Shown here: in pieces, positions 11,323 to 21,700 of the stretch | How positions within the stretch are numbered: position 1 is the stretch's first letter | How the letters are laid out: the number at the start of each line of letters is the position of its first letter | Origin: Exiguobacterium sp. Leaf196 | Lineage (GTDB): Bacteria > Bacillota > Bacilli > Exiguobacteriales > Exiguobacteriaceae | NCBI RefSeq assembly: GCF_001423965.1 | Contig: NZ_LMPV01000002.1 | Span: 1 to 41,586 of the forward strand | Direction: 5' to 3' | DNA length: 41,586 nt | Notes under the pieces: model-generated | What the model saw: the letters and a program-made list of their open reading frames with translations, nothing else | Told to the model about the DNA's origin: nothing | Database searches by the model: none | Position numbers and translations under genes: made by a program

Positions 11323-11339
11323 CGCTTCCTTGTTTTTTT
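11307..11339 (+). terminator. terminator overlapping the yabE stop codon
   Basis: GGAAGCG (11307-11313) pairs perfectly with CGCTTCC (11323-11329), followed by TTG and a run of seven T. The yabE stop (11320-11322) is in the loop, so ribosomes finishing yabE would cover the 5' arm. Confidence 0.8.
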
Positions 11340-11388
11340 CGTGGAAACAGGTACAATTACGAGAGTGTTTGAAGAAGGTGGAGAGATC

Positions 11389-12846
<1,458 letters not shown>

Positions 12847-12857
12847 ATTTCCCCTTT

Positions 12858-12892
12858 CTAATATTTATTTAATATGCTATAATAAATATTAG
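12858..12892 (+). repeat. 12-bp perfect inverted repeat in the veg leader
   Basis: CTAATATTTATT (12858-12869) and AATAAATATTAG (12881-12892) are exact reverse complements around an 11-base spacer. The 3' arm ends 2-3 bases before the veg ribosome site AGGTGA, and a second TATAAT (12878-12883) spans spacer and arm. It could be an RNA hairpin affecting ribosome access or mRNA stability, or a DNA operator. Confidence 0.75.
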
Positions 12893-12905
12893 TGAGGTGA
12901 AGCGT

Positions 12906-13145
12906 ATGCCAAAGACGTTGAACGAAATCAGACATGTTTTCGAAACACATGTTGGTGAAAGACTGACGCTAAAAGCAAGCGGCGGTCGTAAAAAGGTCGT
13001 AACCCGAATCGGAACGCTCGTTGAGACGTATCCTTCGGTGTTTGTAGTCAAGCTAGACGCAGAGCGCCACAATGTCGAGCGAGTTTCTTATAGCTACGCC
13101 GACGTGCTAACAGACTCCGTACAAATCGAATTTGCGAATTCGTAA
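12906..13145 (+). CDS. veg: Veg protein (biofilm-associated small protein)
   Basis: A 79-residue member of the Veg family: MPKTLNEIR start, GERLTLKASGGRKK, and a beta-rich GTLVETYPSVFVVKLD core. In B. subtilis Veg stimulates biofilm matrix expression by antagonising SinR; otherwise its biochemistry is poorly known. ATG 12906 is preferred because AGGTGA lies 8 bases upstream; a GTG at 12897 lies inside that ribosome site. It is monocistronic: own strong promoter, a leader of about 55 bases with a long hairpin, and its own terminator. yabG (before it) and sspF (after it), sporulation genes of B. subtilis, are absent. Confidence 0.92.
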   Translation: MPKTLNEIRHVFETHVGERLTLKASGGRKKVVTRIGTLVETYPSVFVVKLDAERHNVERVSYSYADVLTDSVQIEFANS

Positions 13146-13156
13146 ACTTACCTTCC

Positions 13157-13186
13157 GAAGCGGACAAAATGTTCGCTTCTTTTTTT
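13157..13186 (+). terminator. terminator of veg
   Basis: GAAGCGGACA (13157-13166) pairs with TGTTCGCTTC (13170-13179), 10 bp with one G-U, then seven T residues. Confidence 0.9.
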
Positions 13187-13196
13187 GTGGAAAGGT

Positions 13197-13205
13197 TGAT
13201 ACAAT
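13197..13205 (+). promoter_or_regulatory. possible extended -10 promoter of ispE
   Basis: TGA-TACAAT (13197-13205) forms an extended -10 immediately after the veg terminator, about 36 bases before the ispE start. No good -35 is visible because that position is taken by the terminator T-run. Confidence 0.35.
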
Positions 13206-13240
13206 TCCTACAGGAAACGAACTAGAGGAGGAACGGCACG

Positions 13241-14101
13241 ATGACGATTATTGTAAAGGCTCCGGCCAAGATCAACCTAGTCCTGGATGCGACGGCAAAG
13301 CGCCCGGACGGCTATCACGATGTACATATGGTGATGACGACAGTCGATTTGGCAGACCGTCTAGAATTGACGGAGCTGCCGTCAGGAGAAATTCGAATGA
13401 ATGCCCAGCATGCTTACGTTCCGAACGACGAACGTAATCTTGCTTATAAAGCAGCAGCGATCTTAAAAGAAAAATACGACGTCAAGACAGGAGTAGAGAT
13501 CTTCTTAGAGAAACACATTCCAGTTGCAGCCGGACTCGCTGGTGGATCCAGTGACGCGGCAGCGACGTTACGCGGATTAAATGAGTTGTGGCAACTCGGT
13601 TTGACGCTTGAAGAGTTGGCGGAAGTCGGCGCAGCAGTGGGCTCTGACGTCCCGTTTTGTGTCATGGGTGGAACAGCGATTGCAACGGGTCGCGGAGAGA
13701 AGCTAGAAAAACTTGTCTCACCACCCCCATGCTGGGTTGTTCTTGCTAAACCGACGATCGGTGTTTCAACAGCTGACGTCTATGGTGCCCTCGACTTGAA
13801 CACGGCAAAACGTCCGAACGTCGAAGCAATGATTGATGCGGTGAAGGCGCAAGATTTCCAAGCCATCTGCCAATCACTCGGTAATGTTCTCGAAGCGGTC
13901 ACGTTGCCGATGCACCCAGAAGTCGAGCAAATCAAGGAATTCATGGCAAGTTGTGGCGCAGAAGGCGTCTTGATGAGCGGAAGTGGTCCGACGGTCTTTG
14001 CTCTAACGGAGCATGAAAATCGGGCACAACGTCTCTATAATGGATTACGCGGCTTTTGTAACGAAGTCTACGTCGTTCGTCTTTTAGGCGAAAACCATTG
14101 A
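13241..14101 (+). CDS. ispE: 4-diphosphocytidyl-2-C-methyl-D-erythritol kinase
   Basis: A GHMP kinase of 286 residues acting in the MEP (non-mevalonate) isoprenoid pathway; it phosphorylates CDP-ME. The N-terminal [11 protein letters not shown] motif (residues 7-17), the glycine-rich ATP loop [17 protein letters not shown] (from residue 94) and the C-terminal [11 protein letters not shown] motif are all present. AGAGGAGG precedes ATG 13241 at normal distance. It lies upstream of purR, as in Bacillus. Its presence means this organism makes isoprenoids by the MEP route. Confidence 0.96.
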   Translation: MTIIVKAPAKINLVLDATAKRPDGYHDVHMVMTTVDLADRLELTELPSGEIRMNAQHAYVPNDERNLAYKAAAILKEKYDVKTGVEIFLEKHIPVAAGLAGGSSDAAATLRGLNELWQLGLTLEELAEVGAAVGSDVPFCVMGGTAIATGRGEKLEKLVSPPPCWVVLAKPTIGVSTADVYGALDLNTAKRPNVEAMIDAVKAQDFQAICQSLGNVLEAVTLPMHPEVEQIKEFMASCGAEGVLMSGSGPTVFALTEHENRAQRLYNGLRGFCNEVYVVRLLGENH

Positions 14102-14170
14102 TAATATCCGTATGAAAATGATATATTCACTATTGAATATTCGGAATTACGGAGAGGTGGAACGAAACAA

Positions 14171-15010
14171 ATGAAAATTCGGAGAAGTGGTCGATTGGTC
14201 GACATGACGCGGTACTTGCTTGACCATCCCCATCATCTCGTCTCATTGACGATTTTTGCAGAACGTTATAAATCGGCGAAATCGTCGATCAGTGAAGATT
14301 TAGATATCGTCAGCGAGATGTTAGAACATGAGGGAACAGGTCGTCTCGTTACAGTACCAGGTGCTGCGGGTGGCGTCATGTTCATTCCGACGTGGAGCAG
14401 TAAGAAGGCGTTACCGTTCATCGATGATCTATGTGAACGTGTCGCTCGTCCAGACCGACTGTTACCGGGGGGATACCTTTATTTGACGGACTTACTTGGA
14501 GATCCGAAGATGGTCAAACAAATGGGACAAGTGTTTGCATCTGTCTTTAGCCAAAAGAAAGTCGATGTCGTCATGACGATCGCAACGAAGGGGATTCCAC
14601 TTGCTTATGCAGTCGCTGAGCAACTTGGTGTACCGTTCGTCATCGTGCGTTCAGATAGTCGTGTTACGGAAGGATCAACAGTCAGCATCAACTATGTCTC
14701 GGGTTCTTCAAAAGCGATCCGGACGATGGCACTCGCGCGTCGAAGCTTACCACGTGGAGCGAATGTCTTATTGATTGATGACTTCATGAAAGCCGGCGGA
14801 ACGATTCGCGGAATGATGAGTCTCTTAAGCGAGTTTGAAGCAAAGGTCGCAGGTGTTGGTGTTTTGATCGAGGCAGAAGGTGCTGAGAAGAAGATGGTCA
14901 ACGAATACGTCAGCTTAATGAAATTAGCGGACGTCGACGTCGACCATGGTCAAATCCAAGTCAAGCGTGGAAACGTCGACCACTATTTCTCAGAAGCTGA
15001 GACTACCTGA
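14171..15010 (+). CDS. purR: purine biosynthesis repressor PurR
   Basis: A 279-residue Bacillus-type PurR: an N-terminal winged helix domain (about 1-74; RRSGRLVDMTRYLLDHP) fused to a phosphoribosyltransferase-like effector domain (about 75-279). The PRPP-binding loop reads VLLIDDFMKAGGTIRG (about 199-214). It represses purine and related genes; PRPP is the inducer. GGAGAGGTGG precedes the start. Upstream (14101-14160), TTGATA...TATATT resembles a promoter with an 18-base spacer. AATTCCGAATATT on the minus strand resembles half a PurBox, so autoregulation is possible but not shown. yabJ, which follows purR in B. subtilis, is absent. Confidence 0.95.
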   Translation: MKIRRSGRLVDMTRYLLDHPHHLVSLTIFAERYKSAKSSISEDLDIVSEMLEHEGTGRLVTVPGAAGGVMFIPTWSSKKALPFIDDLCERVARPDRLLPGGYLYLTDLLGDPKMVKQMGQVFASVFSQKKVDVVMTIATKGIPLAYAVAEQLGVPFVIVRSDSRVTEGSTVSINYVSGSSKAIRTMALARRSLPRGANVLLIDDFMKAGGTIRGMMSLLSEFEAKVAGVGVLIEAEGAEKKMVNEYVSLMKLADVDVDHGQIQVKRGNVDHYFSEAETT

Positions 15011-15012
15011 AA

Positions 15013-15041
15013 TTGACAGCCGCATGGATTGTAACTATACT
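15013..15041 (+). promoter_or_regulatory. near-consensus sigma-A promoter of spoVG
   Basis: -35 TTGACA (15013-15018, consensus), a 17-base spacer, -10 TATACT (15036-15041). The start would lie near 15048, giving a leader of about 120 bases. B. subtilis spoVG is a sigma-H gene; no sigma-H-type pair was recognised here. Confidence 0.85.
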
Positions 15042-15168
15042 GTAATTATCAAACTTTTGGAAATTATGCGTAAAAAGATTGGGAAAGACTAAACCTTTGT
15101 TTGTTTTAAGCCGTAAGTAGAAGTAGACAACGAAGAGTTGTGACAACGGTTAAAGGGGTGCGGACAAA

Positions 15169-15480
15169 ATGAACGTTACGGACGTTAAAATTCGTCGCGT
15201 CGTAGCAGAGGGTCGAATGAAAGCACTTGCCTCTATTACGCTCGACCACGAATTCGTGGTACATGATTTGCGTGTCATCGAAGGGAACAGTGGTCTCTTC
15301 GTCGCCATGCCAAGCAAACGAACGCAAGAAGGTATCTTCCGGGATGTCGCTCATCCAATCAATGCATTAATGCGAAAAAAGGTCGAAGATTCAGTACTCG
15401 AAGCCTATGCGGCACGTGAGGATCAAGAAGAAGGCATCGGTTACGAAGTCTCTTCTGCCCAAACGGCAGATCAAGCATAA
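15169..15480 (+). CDS. spoVG: SpoVG, regulatory nucleic-acid-binding protein
   Basis: A 103-residue SpoVG. The family signature is clear: [30 protein letters not shown], then the [11 protein letters not shown] and DVAHPINA motifs, followed by an acidic variable C-terminus. SpoVG homologues bind DNA and RNA and control cell division, virulence and capsule genes in non-spore-formers such as Listeria and Staphylococcus. Retention here therefore does not imply sporulation. AAAGGGGTG precedes ATG 15169. A long leader with a local hairpin (ACAAC gaaga GTTGT) precedes it. It is monocistronic between its own promoter and a strong terminator. Confidence 0.95.
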   Translation: MNVTDVKIRRVVAEGRMKALASITLDHEFVVHDLRVIEGNSGLFVAMPSKRTQEGIFRDVAHPINALMRKKVEDSVLEAYAAREDQEEGIGYEVSSAQTADQA

Positions 15481-15481
15481 G

Positions 15482-15523
15482 AAAAAGACAGGTTTTCTCT
15501 TCTTGGGAAAACCTGTCTTTTTT
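15482..15523 (+). terminator. strong terminator of spoVG
   Basis: AAAAAGACAGGTTTTC (15482-15497) is fully complementary to GAAAACCTGTCTTTTT (15507-15522), a 16 bp stem with a 9-base loop and a terminal T-run. The flanking A and T runs could make it work in both directions. Confidence 0.93.
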
Positions 15524-15557
15524 CTCGTTTTTTCATCGATTCCGCTTCGTCCCATCA

Positions 15558-15586
15558 TTGAATAACGATGCCATTTTCGTTATAGT
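15558..15586 (+). promoter_or_regulatory. sigma-A promoter of glmU-prs
   Basis: -35 TTGAAT (15558-15563), a 17-base spacer, -10 TATAGT (15581-15586). The start would be near 15593, about 55 bases before glmU. Confidence 0.7.
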
Positions 15587-15647
15587 TGGAACGAGTGTAC
15601 TATTTCAGAACGAAATCAACACTAATTTACGTGGAGGAGCGACAAGG

Positions 15648-16997
15648 ATGAATCATTTCGCGGTAATTCTAGCAGCGGGTAAAGGAACTCGGATGAAATC
15701 TAAGCTTTACAAAGTACTTCACCCAGTCGCTGGGAAACCTATGGTACAGCACGTCGTCGATCAATTAGCGACGCTCGGCGTCAAGCGACAGGTCGTCATC
15801 GTCGGTCACGGTGCGGAATCCGTCAAAGAAGTGCTTGGCACATCGGTGGAATACGCACTTCAAAGTGAGCAGCTTGGCACAGGACATGCTGTTCAAATGG
15901 CAGAACCCGTACTCGGGAACGAACAGGGAGCAACGCTCGTCGTCTGTGGCGATACACCACTCTTGACGAGTGACACACTGGCTTCATTGTTACAACATCA
16001 TGCGGAGACAAACGCAAAAGTGACCGTCTTGACGGCACTCGCTGACGATCCGACAGGTTACGGACGTATCGTGCGTGGCGGAGACGGAAACGTCTCGAAA
16101 ATCGTCGAGCATAAGGATGCGAATGCAGAAGAGCTCGCGATTCGTGAAATCAATACCGGTACGTATGTATTCGATAATGAGATGTTGTTCGCGACGCTGA
16201 AGCAAGTTAAGAACGATAATGCGCAAGGTGAGTATTACTTACCAGACGTGATTGAGATTGCAAAGGCAGCAGGCGAGACGATCGCAGCGTATGCGGCACC
16301 TACGTTCGAAGAGACGATCGGTGTCAATGACCGCGTCGCACTTGCACAAGCAGAAACGTCGATGCGCAAGCGAACGAATGAGTACTGGATGCGTCAAGGT
16401 GTCACGTTCGTTGATCCGTCTTCGACGTACATCGGACCAGACGTCACGATTGGTTCAGATACTGTTCTCTATCCTGGTACGCAGTTGCTCGGTCAGACGG
16501 TCATTGGTTCAGAATGTACGATTGGTCCGAACTCGGATATCCGTAACAGTGAAGTGGCAGATGGCGCCATTGTTCGTCAATCCGTCGTCACGGATAGCAA
16601 GATTGGTCAAGCGGCACAAGTCGGTCCATTTGCGCATTTACGTCAGCAAGCGGTTCTCGGTGCGAACACACGCGTCGGAAACTTCGTTGAGATCAAGAAA
16701 TCAACATTTGGCGAAGGTAGCAAATCAGCCCACTTGAGCTATGTCGGAGATGCAACAATCGGAGAGAACGTCAACCTCGGTTGTGGATCGATCACGGTCA
16801 ACTATGATGGAAAAAATAAATTCCAGACGATCATTGAGGACGATGCCTTCATCGGCTGTAACGTCAACTTGATTGCACCGGTCACGGTCGGCAAGAATGC
16901 CCTCGTTGCTGCCGGATCAACCGTCACAGACGATGTGCCGGAAAACGGTCTCGCGATCGCAAGGGAACGTCAAACGACGAAACCCGATTATCGTTAA
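15648..16997 (+). CDS. glmU: bifunctional UDP-GlcNAc pyrophosphorylase / glucosamine-1-phosphate acetyltransferase
   Basis: A 449-residue bifunctional enzyme giving UDP-GlcNAc for peptidoglycan and teichoic acids. The N-terminal nucleotidyltransferase has the LAAGKGTRM loop (residues 8-16), then GTGHAV and VVCGDTPLL. The C-terminal left-handed beta-helix (about 250-449) is built of hexapeptide repeats such as IGPDVT and IGSDTV, with the acetyl-CoA/His region around GNFVEIKKS and [14 protein letters not shown] 15648 follows GGAGGAG; the reading frame stays open upstream to 15558 but that includes the promoter. It is followed 55 bases later by prs. Confidence 0.97.
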   Translation: MNHFAVILAAGKGTRMKSKLYKVLHPVAGKPMVQHVVDQLATLGVKRQVVIVGHGAESVKEVLGTSVEYALQSEQLGTGHAVQMAEPVLGNEQGATLVVCGDTPLLTSDTLASLLQHHAETNAKVTVLTALADDPTGYGRIVRGGDGNVSKIVEHKDANAEELAIREINTGTYVFDNEMLFATLKQVKNDNAQGEYYLPDVIEIAKAAGETIAAYAAPTFEETIGVNDRVALAQAETSMRKRTNEYWMRQGVTFVDPSSTYIGPDVTIGSDTVLYPGTQLLGQTVIGSECTIGPNSDIRNSEVADGAIVRQSVVTDSKIGQAAQVGPFAHLRQQAVLGANTRVGNFVEIKKSTFGEGSKSAHLSYVGDATIGENVNLGCGSITVNYDGKNKFQTIIEDDAFIGCNVNLIAPVTVGKNALVAAGSTVTDDVPENGLAIARERQTTKPDYR

Positions 16998-17052
16998 TTC
17001 ATTACTTGTCGCTCTACTCGTCTAAACCCAAACAAATGGAGGCCACCTACAC

Positions 17053-18009
17053 ATGTCTACTGTCTTAGAACATGAAATTCGTATTTTCGCACTCAACTCG
17101 AACAAACCACTGGCAGAGGAAATCGCTAAAGTCATCGGAATCCCGGTGAGCGAAAGTTCAGTCAAACACTTCAGTGATGGCGAAATTTCGATGAACATCG
17201 AAGAAAGTGTCCGGGGGGATGATATTTACATCATTCAATCGACAAGCCAACCAGTCAACGAAAACCTGATGGAACTTCTCATCATGATCGATGCACTGAA
17301 ACGGGCGTCTGCACGGACGATCAACGTCGTCATTCCGTATTACGGTTATGCGCGTCAAGATCGCAAAGCACGTTCACGTGAGCCAATCACGGCGAAACTC
17401 GTTGCGAACTTGCTTGAAGTAGCAGGGGCGACACGTGTCGTGACGATGGATCTCCATGCAGCACAAATCCAAGGGTTCTTCGATATTCCAGTAGATCAAT
17501 TGATGGGTGTACCGCTTCTCGCTTCATACTTCGAGAAAAAGAACATCGATCCAAACGAACTCGTCATCGTTTCTCCAGACCATGGCGGTGTCACACGGGC
17601 ACGTAAATTAGCAGAACAATTAAAAGCACCAATCGCGATCATCGACAAACGCCGTCCGAAACCGAACGTCGCAGAAGTCATGAACATCGTTGGTCAAGTC
17701 GATGGCAAGATTGCCATCATCATCGATGACATCATCGATACAGCGGGTACGATCACACTTGCAGCGAACGCTTTGATCGAAAACGGAGCGAAACAAGTCT
17801 ATGCATGTTGTACACACCCTGTTCTTTCAGGTCCGGCAATGGAGCGAATTGAGAACTCAGCGATCGAAGAACTCGTCGTCTTGAACACGATCGATTTAAC
17901 ACAACGCGAATGTGCAAGCAAAATCAAACAAATCTCTGTGGCACGCTTGCTTGCAGAAGCAATCATCCGTGTACACGAACAGAAATCAATCAGCCCGCTC
18001 TTCAGCTGA
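17053..18009 (+). CDS. prs: ribose-phosphate pyrophosphokinase
   Basis: A class I PRPP synthetase of 318 residues, which transfers pyrophosphate from ATP to ribose-5-phosphate to feed purine, pyrimidine, His, Trp and NAD synthesis. Visible signatures are [16 protein letters not shown], the [18 protein letters not shown] flexible loop, [16 protein letters not shown], and the PRPP loop [19 protein letters not shown] precedes ATG 17053. It is probably co-transcribed with glmU. ctc, which encodes a ribosomal L25-like protein between prs and pth in B. subtilis, is missing. Confidence 0.97.
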   Translation: MSTVLEHEIRIFALNSNKPLAEEIAKVIGIPVSESSVKHFSDGEISMNIEESVRGDDIYIIQSTSQPVNENLMELLIMIDALKRASARTINVVIPYYGYARQDRKARSREPITAKLVANLLEVAGATRVVTMDLHAAQIQGFFDIPVDQLMGVPLLASYFEKKNIDPNELVIVSPDHGGVTRARKLAEQLKAPIAIIDKRRPKPNVAEVMNIVGQVDGKIAIIIDDIIDTAGTITLAANALIENGAKQVYACCTHPVLSGPAMERIENSAIEELVVLNTIDLTQRECASKIKQISVARLLAEAIIRVHEQKSISPLFS

Positions 18010-18022
18010 TTGCTTATGCATA

Positions 18023-18076
18023 CGAACGATGTGGTCCGGTTTATTGAAATCGGACCCTTGTTCGTTTACTTTTTTA
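18023..18076 (+). terminator. probable terminator of prs
   Basis: Nested stem: CGAACGA (18023-18029) with TTGTTCG (18058-18064) outside, and GTCCGGTTT (18034-18042) with AAATCGGAC (18047-18055) inside. The T-run comes a few bases later (18070-18075), so efficiency may be partial. Confidence 0.6.
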
Positions 18077-18096
18077 AACAGAAATGAGGAATCGAT

Positions 18097-18654
18097 ATGA
18101 AATGTATCGTCGGATTAGGGAATCCTGGCGCGAAGTATGCGAATACGCGCCACAACATCGGTTTTCTTGCGATCGATGCCTTAGCGGAGAAACACGGGAT
18201 CACGCTTTCAGAATCGAAGTTTAAAGCCCTCTTCGGAACGGGAATGATAAACGGAGAACGTGTCGTGCTCGTCAAGCCATTGACGTATATGAATTTATCA
18301 GGTGAAGCGGTGCGACCGTTACTTGATTTCTACAAGATCGCGGTCGAGGATGTGCTCGTCATCTATGATGATCTGGATTTACCACTTGAGAAATTGCGCT
18401 TGCGTTCGAAAGGCAGTGCAGGCGGTCATAACGGCGTCAAGTCGTTGATCCAGCACCTCGGTACGCAGGAAATCAAGCGTCTTAAACTCGGTGTTGGTCG
18501 ACCACCGGCACCAATCCAAGTCATCGACTGGGTGTTAATGAATTTTTCGAAGGCGGAACAAGGAAGTCTGCAACACGTACTCAATGCGTCTGTCGATGTA
18601 GCGACGGACTTTATAGACACACCGTTTCTCGCTTTGATGAATCGGTATAACTGA
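18097..18654 (+). CDS. pth: peptidyl-tRNA hydrolase
   Basis: A 185-residue Pth (spoVC of B. subtilis) that recycles peptidyl-tRNAs released from stalled ribosomes. Catalytic residues are visible: the Asn in GLGNPG, His20 of TRHNIGF (residues 17-23), Asp in VIYDDLDLP, and Asn of GGHNGVKS. ATG 18097 has GAGG 7 bases upstream. It lies directly before mfd, but a perfect terminator separates them, and fin (anti-sigma-F factor, B. subtilis) is absent. Confidence 0.96.
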   Translation: MKCIVGLGNPGAKYANTRHNIGFLAIDALAEKHGITLSESKFKALFGTGMINGERVVLVKPLTYMNLSGEAVRPLLDFYKIAVEDVLVIYDDLDLPLEKLRLRSKGSAGGHNGVKSLIQHLGTQEIKRLKLGVGRPPAPIQVIDWVLMNFSKAEQGSLQHVLNASVDVATDFIDTPFLALMNRYN

Positions 18655-18658
18655 ACGC

Positions 18659-18687
18659 AACGCTTTGGGGGTTCCAAAGCGTTTTTG
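18659..18687 (+). terminator. terminator of pth
   Basis: AACGCTTTGG (18659-18668) and CCAAAGCGTT (18674-18683) form a perfect 10 bp stem with a 5-base loop and a T-run to 18686. It lies between pth and mfd with only 25 bases left before the mfd start. Confidence 0.88.
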
Positions 18688-18711
18688 CTGTCGTGTTTTA
18701 GGAGGAAGAAG

Positions 18712-21700
18712 ATGAAACAATTACAAGAACTCTTATTAGCGATTCCTGAAATCAAGACGGTTCGGGAACGCTTCCGGGACGGTGTCAACGCTCAGTTGAT
18801 TACTGGTCTGATGAATAGTGGAAAGGCATTGTTCGTCGCCGGGATTTATCAGGAGACGAAACGTCGATTCGTACTCGTGACACATAATATGTTCCAAGCG
18901 CAAAAGTTGTACGATGATTTGATTGAACTCGTGCCGGAAGAAGACGTCATGCTCTATCCGGTCGATGAGACATTAGCCGCGGAACTCTCCTATGGGGCGA
19001 GTCCGGAACTGCGGGCAACACGGATCGAAACCCGTCATCGTTTATTGACGACGGACGACGGGATCCTAATCATTCCGCTCGTTGGCTTACGCCGATATGT
19101 TCCGGGTGCAGAGACGTTCTTGTCGCACGTCAAACAGGTGAAGCCAGGCGATATCTTGTCGATTCCAGACTTCGTCCAGGATTTAGTTGATGCGGGGTAT
19201 GAGCGGACAGCGACCGTGACGACACCAGGTGAGTTTGCCGTTCGCGGGAGTATCATCGATATTTATCCGCTCACGGTTGAACGCCCGTACCGGCTCGATC
19301 TATTCGACGAGGAAATCGACTCGATCTATACATTCGATGCGGAGACTCAACGTTCGCTCGGTGTTGTCGCAGAAGCATGTTTGATGCCAGCAGCCGAACA
19401 CTTCGCGACCAAGGATCAGTTAAAGGAGGCTGGCGAAAAAGTCCGTCGTCTTTATGAGGCGACGAAAGAGCGCGTCCAAAGTACGGAAGTCCTCGCGGCA
19501 CTCGAAGAGGGGATTGCTTACGACGTCGAGTTGTTAGAAAACGGCGATCGTCCGAAACAGTTCGCGAAGTATGCACCAATCCTCTACACGTCGACGTTAC
19601 GTCAAGACGTGACAGGCAGCGTCTTGATCGTCGATGAAGTCGCGCGGGTTGAAGAAGCGGCAGAAGTCCAGGATGCAGAGGAAGCAGAATGGATGGCGTC
19701 GCTCATTGAACGCGGACAAAGCGTCAGTGATTACGTCCTGTCCGTTCCGATGACACATGTCTTTGAAGGACAACCATTGTTGTACCTCTCGCTCCTTCCG
19801 ACTCGTCGGAGCGGTGTACCGGAAAGTGCGGCAATCCATTTCAGCATCAAACCGATTGCGCCGTTCCATGGTCAGATGGAACGCCTGAAGCAAGAAGTCG
19901 AGCGATATCGTCGCGCTGACATGTGGATGGTCTTCTTAGCGAGTAACCGAGAACGTGCCGAGCGGATGCGCCAGACGTTATCCGATTATGGGGTTGAAGC
20001 CTCGATCGTAACGAAAGAGGGCATCACTCGTGGTCAACCAGCGATCTTGATTGGCGGAATCCATGGTGGATTCGAGATGACGAATGCGCGCCTCGTCGTC
20101 ATCACAGAAGAAGAAGTCTTCAAGCAACCGGCGCGTCGCCGGAAGCAGACGACGAAGCTGACGAACGCTGAACGGATCAAGAGTTACCAAGAATTGAAGA
20201 CAGGTGATTACGTCGTTCATATTCATCATGGAATTGGGCGGTACCATGGCATCAAGACGATTGATGTAGCCGGTAATCATCAGGATTATCTCCATCTCGT
20301 CTACGCAGGAGAGGACTCGTTGTATGTTCCTGTCGATCAGATCGACTTGATTCAAAAGTACGTTGGGGCTGAAGGGAAAGAGCCGAAAATCTATAAACTC
20401 GGTGGAACGGAATGGAAAAAGGTCAAAGCGAAGGTTCAAAAATCGGTCGAGGATATCGCTGATGAATTGATCAAGCTCTATGCAGCTCGTGAAGCTGCCG
20501 TCGGTTTTGCTTTCCCAGAGGATGACGATAACATGCAAGCGTTCGAGGCTTCCTTCCCATATGAGGAAACGGTCGATCAATTGCGATCAATTGCCGAGAT
20601 CAAGAAAGATATGGAACGTCCGCGTCCGATGGATCGTCTATTATGTGGTGACGTCGGGTACGGGAAAACGGAAGTGGCGATTCGTGCAGCCTTTAAAGCA
20701 GTCATGTCTGGAAAACAAGTCGCGTTGCTCGTACCGACGACCGTCCTTGCGCAACAACACTACGAAACAATGCTTGAGCGATTCAGTGAATGGCCGATTC
20801 GAGTGTCGGTCATGAGCCGGTTCCGTTCGCCAGCAGAATTGAAGGCAACGAAACAAGGGTTAAAAGAGGGAACGATCGATGTCGTCGTTGGGACACACCG
20901 TGTGCTGTCGAAAGACGTCCAATTCGCTGATATCGGATTGTTGATCATTGATGAAGAGCAACGATTCGGTGTTAAACACAAAGAACGTCTGAAACAGTTG
21001 AAGACAAACGTCGATGTCTTGACGTTGACAGCGACACCGATTCCGCGGACATTGCACATGTCGATGATCGGAATCCGTGATCTCTCTGTCCTTGAGACAC
21101 CACCGGAAAACCGTTATCCAGTCCAGACATACGTCATGGAATACGACGGAATCGTCATGCGGGAAGCACTCGAACGGGAACTCGGACGTGGTGGACAAGC
21201 ATTCTTCCTCTACAACCGTGTCGAGGGCATCGAGCGAAAGGCAGAAGAGATTCGCGCCCTCGTACCGGAAGCACGAATTGTCACGGCTCACGGTCGAATG
21301 ACGGAAACCGAACTCGAAAGTCAGCTAATCGCCTTCTTCGAAGGAGATGCCGACGTCCTTGTCAGTACGACGATCATTGAGACGGGGATTGATATCCCGA
21401 ACGTCAATACGTTGATCGTTCATGACGCCGATCAAATGGGCTTATCACAGCTTTATCAATTACGTGGTCGTGTCGGTCGTTCAAGTCGCGTCGCCTACTC
21501 GTACTTTACGTACCGTCCGCAAAAACGATTGACGGAAGTGGCAGAAAGTCGTCTGCAGGCGATCAAGGAGTTCACGGAGCTCGGTAGCGGTTTTAAAATC
21601 GCAATGCGTGACCTGTCGATTCGCGGTGCCGGGAACTTACTCGGTTCGCAACAATCTGGATTCATCGATTCTGTTGGTTTCGATCTCTATTCGCAGATGC

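Noticed and set aside
14101-14170. PurBox pair in front of purR
   Set aside because: Only one half-site-like AATTCCGAATATT (minus strand) is seen; the expected second box at 16-17 bases is missing.
19978-20580. Long minus-strand open frame inside mfd (and similar ones within ftsH, mfd, glmU, rnmV)
   Set aside because: These are codon-bias shadows in the opposite strand of strongly conserved genes, with no ribosome sites or recognisable domains.
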